Shown here piece by piece: positions 1 to 12,598 of a stretch of 64,000 nucleotides of DNA (position 1 is the stretch's first letter; every line of letters starts with the position of its first letter). Source of the stretch: Paramecium sonneborni. Lineage: Eukaryota > Ciliophora > Oligohymenophorea > Peniculida > Parameciidae. The stretch is from assembly GCA_905182985.1 (NCBI GenBank), contig CAJJDN010000086.1, forward strand, positions 74,072 to 138,071, read 5' to 3'. The notes beneath the pieces are model-generated. The model saw nothing but the letters and a program-made list of their open reading frames with translations, was not told the DNA's origin and ran no database searches. The position numbers and the translations under genes were made by a program.

Positions 1-3000
1 AATAAATTAGAATAACTACAATTTAATATTTAAAATGCTGAGACAGACAGAAAGAGAGAATAATTATTAAAAGAACACAAATAATTAGAGGAACAAGTTG
101 AATAATAAATAATGAATGTAAATCAAATAGGTGATGCTTTAGGTATAACAATCAATTTTTTAAGAGAAATTAGATAAGATTTAAATAAAATTCACAATAA
201 ATTAGATTAAATGCTAAATAAAATAGATGAGATGGTTTAAGATATTAAACAATTAATTGGTAAGACCCCAAAACAATTATTAGAAATTAGGATGTAATCT
301 ATTTTATAATAAAAGATTATGAATGATTTTAATAATGTTTATGTTAATTTAAGAACAAAAGAGTTGAAGGAAAATTTTAAAGATGAAGATGATGAAACTA
401 CTCTTTTTAATGATGTATTTTAAAATAAAGGTGAAATTGACGAGTTTTTATAATAACCCAAAGATTCTTTATTGATTCATGGTCCTGCAGGATCAGGCAA
501 AAGTGTAGCTGCTAAAAAAATAGAAGAATATATATGGCTTTAATATTAATAATTAAATTTAGATGAATGGTCGAGAGATTTAGAATAAATACCTATTGTT
601 CCAATTTTTATTTAATTAGCTAGCTTAAAAGATCCATATTTAAGAGCTGTCGAAGAAACCTTAGCTACAAGTAATTATAATTTTGATTGGAGATAAATTC
701 AAGCTTTCTAAACACTTGTTGAAGAAGGTAAAGTAGCAGTTGTTTTCATTCTTGATAGCTTTGATGAATTAAGTAATAATTAAATTAATTTAATCTAAAA
801 TAATAAATTAAAGAATTGGAAACAGTAATTATAAAACTTAAGCGAATTAACTCAGGGTTAATAGAGAATCTATAATTTAAAATATCCAAAAATAATTACT
901 ACAACAAGATCTGAAGTGTTTGAATTAAATAGCACAAATTATAGACAATGGTTTTGCAGTGAAGCACTATTAGATTTCACAAAATATAAAGAATTAAGAA
1001 TTTTAAGTTTTGATGATAAGCAGAAGTAAGATTACTTAAAATAATTTTCTTATATTTAAATAAAACAGACTTTGCTTGATTATTTTGAAAAGTTCTCTCT
1101 ACTTTAAAAAAAAGGGAAAAACCTTATAAATGAAGTTGGATTTATTTGGAATAAAATCGTATAATAATTAGAGAGATTGAATAACTAATAATCAAATGAT
1201 TAATATTTAAGTGATAAGGAAATTAATATGATAATTTCAACTCTAAAAAGTGAATTCAAATTGTAAAATAAATAAGATCAATTTGCGATGTTAGAGAGAT
1301 CACTTAAACATATCTTCACTCCATTATTTTACAATAATAATATATATAATTTCAATTTGGAGTAAATTCTCAAGACCCCGTTTATGATGAAAATTGTTCT
1401 TGATGTACTTCCTTAAATCAATTCCTAGAAACAAGAGATTCAGCAAAGCTATTTTATTTCTAATTATGCTCTTTAAATGTACAAAAAATATGTTAAATAA
1501 AAAGATATCAAAGCACTTCGATAATTTTATGAAAGGATTTCGCATTAATAATATAAGGAAGATTAAGCAAATGAATATAAAAACTAATCAGAAATTCCTG
1601 AATAACCTGAAGATTTAGAATAGGATTTGTCTGTGGAATTAGATAGAGTTTCTTAATAATATCCATAATAATAATATCCATAATAATAATAATAAAAGCA
1701 ATATGAAAAAGAAATGTAGTTTAAAGAAGTACGATAATAACAAAGAATATCATCTTAACAAATCCCTTAAAATTATTATCAATAATAAAAGGTCTAATAT
1801 TAACAATCACCCTCTTATCAAAAGGTAGTATATGTTTAGCAGCCAGATCCATTATCACAAAAGATTGCTGCAACATCAATTCCACAAAATTAATATTAAT
1901 AAATTAGATAAGATATATCCTCCTCTAAATATAATCTTGATAATAAAAATTCAAGAAACTAGTATATATACTAAAATAATTACTAAGAGATGCAATAAAT
2001 GAAACCATCTTCTTTTAATTAACAAACTAGAGTAGAATCTAATTAGCAGAGAAGTTCAAATGTTGTCAATTAAAATAGTTATGTTTAACAGCCATAATCA
2101 ATGGCTATGCCTGTTAATAATGTTATCAATTACAAATAGTCTGCTTCTCCTGATGTGTATTATCAATAACCAGTCGCTACTTATGTCACTCCTAGTATGC
2201 CATAAAAATATAGAAATGAGAAATCAGCAAACTTGAGATTTTTATAAGAACTTAAATTAAAGTAGAGTTTATAAATTAAAATATAAGATAATCTAAAAGA
2301 ATATGCAAAATTAATTTGGTAAAAGCTTTAATAATCTTCTTAATTAGATTATGATTAATTTGGAGATGATAAATAGATAATTTTAAAATGTTTTAAATCT
2401 TTTAAATTAACCTAGTATGAATTTTATTTTTAATTTTTGGAAAATTACATCTAAAACTAAATGTAAAAATTGTCTACACTTCATCAACAAAAGTTCATTC
2501 ATAATTTCATATATTAAGTTAATTTTTATGCGATATTATTATCTTCATACATGATGGAATAATAATTAACTGCTTTTGACAGTTAGAAATTACTCAACAA
2601 AACAGGTATGTTTGGTGAATAAAAAATAAAATAAAACATTATAGACCCAAGATTTGCAGAATTGTTTAATGAAAGTTCTGAGGAATTAAATTTAGCGAAA
2701 AAATGTCTTCCTCTTAAATAAACTGGAACTATTTTGAGTTTTGAGCATAAATCTATTTAAGAATTCATTTATGCCAAATCCATTATTGAAAATCTCATGA
2801 TAATAAGATTTTTCCTAAATAAATTTAAAGAAAGTAAATTAGATATTACAGATTCACAAGGTAGTCAAATAAAAATAAAGAAATTCATTTTCGATTGCAT
2901 ATCAATATTTTAGAATACTATCGAATAACCTAATACATTTCATTTGCATTTAAATGAAATTTATCAAAATAATAGCTGTTAGGATTATTTTTCATTAGTA

Positions 3001-5949
3001 AATGATTTGCTATTCAATATTGAATCTTCACCATTAAGTTCCATAATTATGGCAAATCAATTTTATATGGGAGCTATTAGATTTTTAGTTGAATATATCT
3101 AGAATGATTTGGAGTTAAAATCTGTCTTACATTTTTTAGTATTACTATCTTCATAATCACCATAATTTATAAATATAAGTTCTAATTCATTTTAATTACT
3201 AGCCTATATGTAGGAGTTATTCTATCAAAAAGATTTCACCAATATTGAAATAAGGAATGTTAAATTATTAGGAATAAAGTGTATTGGCTGCAATTTTACT
3301 AGCTCAAAATTTGAGAATGTGACTTTGATGGGGACAAATTTAAATTATTGTAAAATTGCAAAAGTGGAGTGGAAGAACATAATATCATAAGATTTGCCAA
3401 CATTGTCTTTTAAAATAGGTCCTATTATGAAAGCTTCATTTTCTATTGATGGTAGTTTCATTGCATCCCTTAGTCATACAAAATTAGTGGTTTATTTATT
3501 AACAAATGGTTAAATAATAAAAGAGATTGATTGCAAAAATAATATATTTGATTTTTGTTGGTCTAACACTAAATCATTGCTTGTTTATTGTACTAAATAG
3601 GAAATAATAAATATTTTATATTTTAATGATGAATTATAATAAGCTAAACAGAAGGAATAAGAACTAAAAATAGGAGACATTGTTGAATTGATAAAATTTT
3701 CAAATCAAGATAGTTATTTAGCAATTGGGTGTTAAAAAGGAAAAGTAGTTATTTATAAATTTGTAAATTCTTCATTTACTTAATTTAGAGAGATAATTTG
3801 TAAAGTTAGAATAACAGCATTTGACTTTTCTCCAGAAGAAGATTAATTAATAGTATGTGATGAAAATTCAATATTTTAATATAAAATTTTAGATGGCTAA
3901 TAAAAAATTATTAGAAATTTACAAAGTTAATAATAAGTTACAAGCATAGTTTTTACTCCAGATGGTTAATAGTTTGCGTATGCTACAATTAGTGAAGGGA
4001 TCATTATATATAGTTTACTAAAATAAAAAGAGTAAATAAAATTAATTGGACACTAAAAAGCTGTAAGAAGTTTATGTTTTTCTAATGATGGAAATGTCTT
4101 GATAAGTGGAGGAGATGACAAATGTATTAGAGTATGGGATTTTATGAAAGGTGTTTAAATAGGAGAGAATTTGCATGGTCATAATAATGTTATCAATAGT
4201 GTTGAGTTTTCTAAACCAGATGGAATGATTATATTATCTGCTGGAGAGGATGGATTAATAAAATAATGGCATCATAGTGATAATTATCGTATTAGTGAAT
4301 ATCTGCCAGGTCATGAAGGAAATATTTTATTTATAGTAATCTCTTCAGATTCTGAAAGAGTAATCACAAAGGGCAAAGATAAAAAAATAATTTAATGGAA
4401 TATTAAAACAGGATCTGTTGTTAATGAAAAAATATAATTACAGTCTTGTTAAGAATGTTCTATTTCTAAATTATGTTCTGCATGTTCATTAAGTCCAATC
4501 TTAATCGTTGATGATGATCAATATATAATTACAGGTGGATTTGGACATTAAATTTAAGTTTTTGATTGTTTTACAGGCAAAACAATTAATCATATAAATT
4601 CATATCTAAAACCTAAAGGAGAGGTAGAATTTTTAGCATATTCTTAAAAAAATAATTTAATATGTTCAAGTACTTAAGGAGGAGAAATTAAAATTTGGGA
4701 TTGTCCTAATGGAAGATAATTTAGAAAAAAAATTAATCTAGATTATTAAATTTTAACTGTTTTCTTTAGTCTAGATTAAAATCTTGTAGCATTAGATAAA
4801 AATGGAAAATATATAAATTTTAAAATTGGTTCCAGTAACACAAATTCTTCATCTTTTCAATTTGAATTAAAGGACGAAGATTAAGAAAGCAAAAGGATTA
4901 ATTCATCAATTTTGAAAGACAGTTCTGATTTAGTATGTTTTGCAATTAAATCTGATTATTCATACTTGGCAATCGCAAGCAAAGACTCTAATATTTATAT
5001 TCTAGATACTAAAGATTTATCATAGATTTATTAAACCACCTCTTATTAAGGAGTAATTACTTCTATGCATTTTGATAGGAATGCATTTATTTTATTAATG
5101 GCATTTGAAGATCATTCAATTAAAATTATGGATTTATTAAAAAAAAAATAAGGAAATAAAAATAATTGCCATTAACATAAAATTAATCGTATTTGTTTAT
5201 CTTAAGATAATAAATTTATAGTTTCAAGTTCTTCAGACAAATGTTTAAAAATATGGCAAATGTAGAATTTAGATGAAAATGAGATTATTTCTTAAAACAT
5301 TAATGAATTGAACAATAAAATATTATTACAAAAAAAAAAATATGAAGAATCTTTCAAAAACTTGAAATATTTAGAGGAAATTCATACAAACTGCCGTAAA
5401 CTTTTAGAAATTGTGGAGGATGGATTTTCTATTAAAAATACCTATAGTAGAAACTAGTTATTATTTAAAAAAATAGAAGAGAATTATCATCGTTTATTAG
5501 AATTAAAAAGAGTGGATATGAGTTCAACATTAAGAGCTTAGAAAACTTAAAAAGATGAAATACAGTAAGAGAGATAAAATATAGAAGTTTTATTAAAAGA
5601 GACTGAAGATGTAATATCGTTTCTGAATGAGGAAACAATAAGAATATTTAAGAGAAGTTACGATTAAACATAGATCATTTAAGAAGGATTAAAAGAAAAT
5701 AATGAAGAAATTTTCAGGGCCAATTAGTCTTAAGATGAAATGGACAATAAAGAAAATAAAGAAGTTTTAGAAAGTAAAGTTAATTAATAAAATTAAATAA
5801 CTTTCACGGAAATATTGTGTATTAGTAAGTCTACTTAAAATTCTAAATTCATTGGAACAGCCTTTGAACAATCCATCATTAAAACTAAGACAAATCATGA
5901 TTTATTTATATTATGGTAGTAGACACAAGATAAAGATATCATCCAGTGA
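1..5949 (+). CDS. NACHT-WD40 STAND NTPase, 5' partial
   Basis: The frame is open from base 1 to TGA at 5947, with Gln-coded TAA/TAG and no intron needed (1982 residues visible). An ATG at 112 exists, but coiled-coil-like coding continues upstream, so the true start lies outside the window. Domains in order: a short helical N-terminus; a NACHT NTPase with Walker A GPAGSGKS (about residues 161-168) and Walker B VVFILDSFDEL (about 247-257); a long Gln-rich linker (about 547-737); a second helical part with the motif EHKSIQEFIYAKS (about 915-927), typical of NACHT proteins; a short pentapeptide-like stretch; about a dozen WD40 blades (about 1140-1760, e.g. GGDDKCIRVWDF); and a coiled-coil tail. 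STAND proteins are signal-sensing ATPase switches whose WD40 part usually detects the ligand. The family call is firm; the ligand and output are unknown. Confidence 0.9.
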
Positions 5950-6176
5950 AAAACATTAAAGAAATTATATATAAATATATTATTGCATCAATTTTATTTG
6001 AAACAAAAATTCTATTCTTATTTTTATATTGGTATAACATTTTCTGAATATGTTGTATCTGTTATTTACCTTATTTATTTTTATGGATGAAAAGATAGCC
6101 AGATTAAAAGCAAAAAAAGAAAAAAGAGCTGGTCTAAAAGAATGATATTATTATTTAATATATTATAAAATGTATT

Positions 6177-7730
6177 TCATACTTACAAATTTAATTATTA
6201 ATGGTATGTAACAACTTAATTTGGTAAATCTTTCATTAAATGTTTTTTAAGTAAACTTAAATCTAAATCCTCTTGATATTAATAAAAACTAAAATTATTT
6301 CTAATTGGTGGCTTTTATGAATTAATTAAATCATTGATCAATCTAATATCTTTAAATTATTCTTATCCAACTCCAACATATATTAAAGAGTAAGGTAATT
6401 TATAACCTAAGTTAGAATAAAATAAAATACCTTGTAAAATTAGATTTTAAACTTCTTTTAAATCAGTTATTTATTCTTAGCCTAAAACAACGGTAATTGT
6501 ATAGATTAACTTTTCTGCATTATATTCAGCCACAGTTTAAATGTACTTAAGAAAATCTAAAAGCTTGAGGTCTCCTTTGACAATAATTTCAGGTAGTCTT
6601 TTCTAATATAAGTTAACTGCTTATTAATAACCTATAACTTATGGATTTTAGATATCTCCTGTTAATGGAAAGAGTGTTTAATAACTATTTTTATAGTAAT
6701 TAGAAAAATGGGGCTCAGCTCCTATTCCATAAAGTGCTAACAATTTTTTAATATCATAGTTTTCTAAAGCTTTAGAAATATCATTTAGTGCTTTTTGATA
6801 AATATTGTTATTTTCAATTAAGGTATGCAAGGAATCAGGAAATTGGGGAACACCATTATGAGATGAATAATCAATTCCTATTATTATGTTAAATTTAAGG
6901 CCCTATTTAATATAGTCATCAAAATTAGCTTTATATATTCTTTTTTTATTGAGTATTTTAATTGTTCCTGCTGATTCTCCTTTTTGTTAAATTAATTAAA
7001 ATGAATCAACATTTTTAGTAAAAATTTCATCAATTGTAGTTTCAAATGAACCAACTATACGATTGTTTATGCCTTTTTCATGTCTATCAATACATTCAAC
7101 TTTAAACTTTTTATTTTCATCATTTAAACATAATCTTTAAAGAGAAACTTGAAATTCTTTCCATTTAGGATTTAGATCATTTTTTATATATTCTGTTTAA
7201 TATATTTAACACCATACTCCTTCTGAAAATAAATAAAGTTTTAAAAAAGGATCTGTCTTACCAAATATTCCATCCATATTCTTAATATTAATTCCAGAAA
7301 ATTGCCATTAAACATAATAATTAGATTATTTGAATTATTATGCTTTACAAATCAACTATCCTGCTGCTTTGTCAAATTTCTTGATTTATAAAGAAATTAG
7401 TGAATTTTTTTATTACAATATTTCTTTAACAGTTGTTTAAGCTTCACCCATGAATTCTCTGCCCATTCTATCTTAATCAAATATTTAAAATCTTAATATT
7501 TATGTTAGATCTGGTTAATATTCAAGATCAAAAGTCTTTTCCCAATTAGGATCTAAATTGCATTCTGCAGTTTCTGTTCTACCTAAGAATATTTCTGTTT
7601 CACCAACTAACGTATAATATAGTTCCAAATATGGATCACTTTTTGAAAAGAATTCAAGATTAGGTAATTATCTTGCAGCTAAAAATAATTCAATTGTAAT
7701 TCTCTCATCTGGATTATAAGTTTATTACAT
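6177..7730 (-). CDS. Copine: two C2 domains plus a vWA-like domain
   Basis: A 517-aa intronless reading frame starting MQQTYNPDERIT. C2A (about 8-110) contains KSDPYLELYY and NLDPNWEKTFD. C2B (about 130-240) contains GKTDPFLKLYLF and NDLNPKWKEF. The copine (vWA-like) domain begins near residue 280 with FNIIIGIDYSSHNGVP and continues with SPDSLH-like, YQKAL and LYGIGAEPHFSNY blocks. Copines are Ca2+-dependent phospholipid-binding proteins that move to membranes on Ca2+ influx; length and order match the family (about 520-550 aa). The first metal-site motif reads DYSSH where most copines have DFTAS, so metal binding by the A domain may be altered. It lies 11 bp downstream of the preceding same-strand ORF. 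Confidence 0.92.
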
Positions 7731-7741
7731 AATTATTATAA

Positions 7742-8011
7742 TCAAGTATGCAATGATATAAATCTTTAATGATATGCTGTTGATTAAGCTCTGATTTCAT
7801 TATTTTGCATTATTTTTGGTTTCTAAGGAATAGAATATAATCTAGTTAGTTTCTAATTTTATATCATTTTTCTCTAGCGATTTTATAATTCCAAATTATG
7901 AAATCTTTCTTTAATCTTTTTGACATCATTATCTAAATTAGGGTTTTGTTATTCTTAAATTACATTGAAAAGATCATAAATTATTGCTCGATATTATTAT
8001 ACAATATTCAT
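7742..8011 (-). CDS. Small hypothetical ORF (89 aa)
   Basis: An open frame of 89 codons beginning MNIVQQYRAIIYDL and ending SLHT. It is rich in charged residues and Gln, with purine-starting codons typical of coding DNA here. Its ATG overlaps the TGA of the upstream VPS9 gene (ATGA), and it stops 11 bp before the copine start. It could be a separate small gene. It could also be the true C-terminus of the VPS9 protein if one A is missing from the AAAAA run just before the TGA. No domain recognised. Confidence 0.4.
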
Positions 8012-10671
8012 TTTTATTAATTAAATTATTATTTATTTAAATTATTTCTCAAAGAAGCCAAAGCTGCCTATAAAGTCACTACATAGTATCCACTTGTTGA
8101 GTTTAACATTCCATTTGTTATCAGCTTTTCAATATAAGTAAGATGAACATCTATATCATATATTTAAGATTTTATTAAAATGTATTTGATAATTGGTAAA
8201 AGATCATCAGCTTGCATAAGTAAACTAGAACCTCTATTCTAATTTGCTTCTCTAACTTGCTATTAAATTTGTTATGAAAAATTTATTATCACTTTTACCT
8301 TTGATGATGGCCCAAGCTTTTTATTCAATTTTTAGAGTGTTTAAATTGCTTAACCATAAGGATTTTATGATTCTTTTAATTAAAAGTCTTTTGGAATATC
8401 CAAATCTTCTACTCTTATTTCTTTATTTTGCTTAAAATATTCTTCAGTCTATTTTTAAATTTAAGCTAATTGTTTCAATAATGAATTGTAAATTACTCTA
8501 TATATTCCTTCATTTGACATTACATAATTAACAATAAAATTTAGCATTGTTTCTTCGTTTAATAGAATTGCATGATTTTGATACTTCTTTTTTAAATTAA
8601 TCATATCATAATATATGACTATTGTTTCATATAGAGTTCTACAAAACAATGTTAATTATTCATGTAATTATTTAAATGTACTATCCTTATGTTATTAATT
8701 TAGTGAGTGTCTAAAATGAATAATCATTATTCCTAATTCATTTGGTTAATCAAAATGTTCTTTAATTTTATCTGTGATTTAAACAAAAAAACACATTTAA
8801 TCTTCAAAATTAACTTAAGATCCTCCCATTCCAACATTTGATGTTTTCTCATGATAAATATAAGATGGTGTAATTGATTGAATACTTAAATTAATAGATG
8901 CTCTATTTGGTTTGATAAAATTTTCAACTAGATCTTCTTCTGTAAAACCTGTTCTCTTAATAATTGTTTAGATATTTCTTTGGTCTCTTGTAGATTATCT
9001 GGATCTTAATGAATTTTAAATCTCTGTAATTGATGATTCAGAATAACTCTAAGCAAATGTATGTAGTTATTTCTAATACTTATTCGAAACCCTCAGGTCT
9101 TTTAGCTAAATTAAAATAGGTTCAGCCCAACACATTTCTTTTTTCATCCCTTAACAAGTATTTTCGAGTTGTTATTTCCAATGAACATTTTCTTCCTCCT
9201 TTTTCATTTATATATATATACTCTTTCATAGCAAAATACATTTCCCATCTTTAATTTATTGATTATATTATTTTATATTTCAAATAAGTAAATCATGAAT
9301 AAATCTTTCGGTTAACTAATCAACAGATGCTTTTATTAATTTAACTAAATTTTCCATAATTCTTGTTGTTTCTTGGCTTAATTCTTAGTAATCAATTTCT
9401 TTCAAATTTTATGGTTTTTTCTTTTTTTTCTAAATTAGCAGCTATTCTATCGGAAAATCTTTATGATTCGTTACTTTCTCAATTATATTAAATTATATTT
9501 GTAATAACTCTCTAATATCAAGAATTAGTTAATTTTATTAACAAGTTTGCATACTTAAATATGACATTTGTTAACAGAGATTCTCTAATTCTTGCATATC
9601 TTTATATACATTATTGAATTCTTATATTTATTGTTTACAATTATTGATCTCGTTATCTTTTTCTTTGATATTTGTATCCATTTGTTATAACTATTATTTT
9701 AAAGATAAAATTTATGTATCCCTAACAGCTTATTCTTCCTAAAATTATAGGTTTTGCTAATTTAGTTACCTAGAAATAAACTTAAAATAAATAATACTTA
9801 TTGAGACTGGCAATTTAATCATTCAAATTATTAATAAGTAAATTTAATTTGGAATTTTGATTCTATTCAAATAGCAATTACTCTTAAAGATGATTATTTT
9901 GCAATTGTAATTGTTGATTCAATTTGTTAACAGTATTATTATGATTTTCTTTATTAAAAATTGTGCTAATATTGATTTCAAATTTGTTTTCTTACAATTC
10001 TTATTTTTCTATTTTTTCAAATTTTTTATCTGGCTATTCTAATTAATTAAATATAGACTGTTGAATATAAATTATAATTACATACATGATTTCTAATTTT
10101 GATTTTTTCCTACATATTGTTAAATTCATCTTAAAATTTTTTTAAGCTCTCTTTCTTTTTCTTATTCTAAAGATAACTATCTTAAAATTAGGTTTGAATG
10201 ACATTTTTTTTTTTGGCACTTTAATTTTATTGATTAATTAAAGGAGAACCTATATAAGTAGGTTAAGTTTGTTTTCTACTTCTAGCTTCAACATTATACT
10301 AAAGAGATGATAAAGATGAAACATACAACATTCAAAAACCCAGATGTGGATGGTACTTCCTATATTCTATTGGGTGATTTGTAACAACTATTTTCAATAT
10401 AATGTTTTTTTGCTTCATGAGTAGCTTATGAATTTAAAATGCATGATATTTATTTTTATCTCTTTCTTGTAGTAGTACTCATCTACTTTTATTTTAAAAT
10501 GTCTTCTAATCTGTTGAATAAATCGGCTGATCTAAGTGGTTAGACAGGATCATGAGTTGCTCTTGAACTAGGAATTGGAAATCGAGATACACTATTGGAA
10601 CGAGAGTTGTTGATAGAAAATAGAGCTGATTGTTATTATTTAAGGAGTTTTTCATTAGTTAAGTACTCCAT
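8008..10671 (-). CDS. VPS9-domain protein with coiled coil (Rab5 GEF-like)
   Basis: The gene starts MEYLTNEKLLKQQQ and has a Ser-rich N-terminus, a long Gln/Glu coiled coil in the middle and a C-terminal VPS9 domain. The diagnostic VPS9 block is DDLLPIIKYILIKS, followed shortly by GYYVVTLQAAL. VPS9 domains activate Rab5-type GTPases in endocytic traffic. Introns I can place: four of 28 nt, including GTATGTTTCATC...TTTAG, GTATGTAATT...ACAG and GTATTATTTA...CTAG, and one with an unusual GTG start near 9095. One frame change near 9249-9316 needs either a 68-nt intron or a one-base correction. With the 68-nt intron the CDS is exactly 827 codons plus stop. It begins 13 bp after the upstream kinase stop. 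Confidence 0.8.
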
Positions 10672-10684
10672 TTAATTTTAATTA

Positions 10685-12546
10685 TCATTATATTTATTAA
10701 CGTATATCCCTTTTGGTATATTCTTCTTTTAGTAAGTCTTATAATTTATCAATCTCTTCCTTAGTAAATGATACTTAAGCTTCTTCAGAATCATCTTTTA
10801 CTAATCTCCATTCAAATTATAATTTTTTATCTAGATCATTGTTCTCACAGACTATTTAATTTTCAATTGAATCTGCAATGTGTTTTTGATTAACTCTAAC
10901 TAATTTGAATAAGTGCCAATAATAATTCATATCATTTCCTGTTTACAATTTCATGTACAATTCAACTTAAAGTAATTAAGGTTATGAATAATTAAATGAA
11001 TATAACAACTAAATCAATTAAGTAAAGATATCTTAATCAATGTATTATTAATGTTCTATTAAATTCATTAACAATTCTAGAATTTCATCAAAGATGTTAT
11101 CAGCTATGCAATAACCACATTATTCAAATTGATTCATTATCATTTAATTATCTTTGAAATAATTTTTAATTTCAATGATTTCTTTCTACATTGTAATTTA
11201 ATGAGCAACAAATGGTCTTTTCATCTAAAGACTGATCAAAGAACTATTGCTAGATGAAGTATGCAATACTACAATTTATTCTTTCATAAATTCATTGACC
11301 TACTTAATTAGAAATGCCTCATATATTCTAATAGCCAAAGATAAACTCAATAAACGATTTTGAAGAAACTAAAAATTAACTTTATAATTCTAAAGTTTAT
11401 CGCATAATGATTTGATTTTATTTATTTCTTCAAACATCAAATCTAAATAGGACAATGCCTACTTTTGTAATTGATAACCAATATATTTTAATTATAAATC
11501 TTTAAAAACTTCATTTGTACTATCATCTTTATCATTAAAGATTTCTTCATCCTAAATATCTTCACTAACTTTATGATGAGTAACTGGTGTTACTTCAGTA
11601 AGATTTTCTTAAATATCTTATTTAATGCTTTATATATAGTCTGCTTTAACTTCTCCTTACAACCAACTATGTTCAAAGAAATCTCTAAAACTAATTCTTT
11701 TTTTAAAATCCTATTGTAACATTTATAACAGTAATTCTTTCAATTTTGTAGTAATTAATAAATCAGGAAATTGTAAATCTCCTTTATTGATTATAGCAAT
11801 TAAATCATTAATATTACCTCCTTTAGGTGGAATAAAAGGAGATTTACCATATATCATTTAATAAATAATTACACCAACTGACCACACATCACATTTCTCA
11901 TTATATTACTTTCTTTATAGAATCTCTGGAGCCATTGTCAATGGAGTACCACAATAAGATGTTAAATATTAATCATCTTCCATATACTTTGCAAATCCAA
12001 AATCTGCCAATTTTATCTAAACTATTTTAATAACTATTATACTTAAAAATTCTTTGATACTAGAATGTTTGCCAATTTTAAATCTCTGTGTACTATTCTT
12101 AACTTATACATTTATTGTAATGCCAATGCCAATTATTATACTATCCTTCTTACTTCTTCTTCTGGTAATATACCATTAGGAGAATATTTCCTAATTTTTA
12201 TTTAAAAATAATCTAATACCTTATATATGCATCTAAATCTCCATTCTCACAATATTCAAAAACCAAATAATAATGATTCTATGTCCTCTTAAAATCTATC
12301 AATTTTATAATGTTTGGATGATCCAATTATCTCAATATTTCAATCTCTTTTTCAATCATTGACATACTCTCATTTCTTACATTTTATTTAGAAATCATTT
12401 TTATTGCTACATCTTCTTATCTACCATCCATTTTCCCTCTAAATACTCTTGCAAAAGATCCTAAATTCTATTAATTAATTACCTGAACCAATTTCTCTTA
12501 TAAGACTATAGGGTCCAACTTTTTTTAAATAACACGCTGGTTTCAT
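10685..12546 (-). CDS. ULK/Atg1-like Ser/Thr protein kinase
   Basis: A 594-aa protein after removing introns of 22, 29 and 26 nt, all GTA...TAG. The N-terminal kinase domain has GSGSFARVFRG (nucleotide loop), VAIKMIS (Lys), HRDLKLANIL (catalytic loop), DFGFAKYM and CGTPLTMAPEIL, then VWSVGVIIYQMIYGKSPF. The CGTP-xxMAPE and GGN-containing C-lobe are typical of the ULK/Atg1 group in ciliates. About 320 residues follow without a recognised domain, partly helical. Such kinases act in autophagy or ciliary/Hedgehog-like roles; which one cannot be told from sequence. All catalytic residues are present, so it should be active. The neighbouring Deltex gene ends 52 bp upstream. Confidence 0.88.
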
Positions 12547-12598
12547 TAAATTATATATTAATATTTTACATTTATTATTATTAATTTCAATTCTTAAT

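Noticed and set aside
1..120. Telomere or chromosome end at the window start
   Set aside because: No G-rich telomeric repeats; the coding frame runs off the edge, so this is just the window boundary.
1324..1618. Standard-code ORFs inside 1-5949, and most other short ORFs across the window
   Set aside because: They are other-frame shadows or fragments. With TAA/TAG as Gln, one long frame with recognisable domains covers the region.
6083..6145. 20-codon plus-strand ORF (MDEKIARLKAKKEKRAGLKE)
   Set aside because: Looks protein-like, but it is very short, with no neighbouring exon I could join; it lies in the spacer between two convergent genes.
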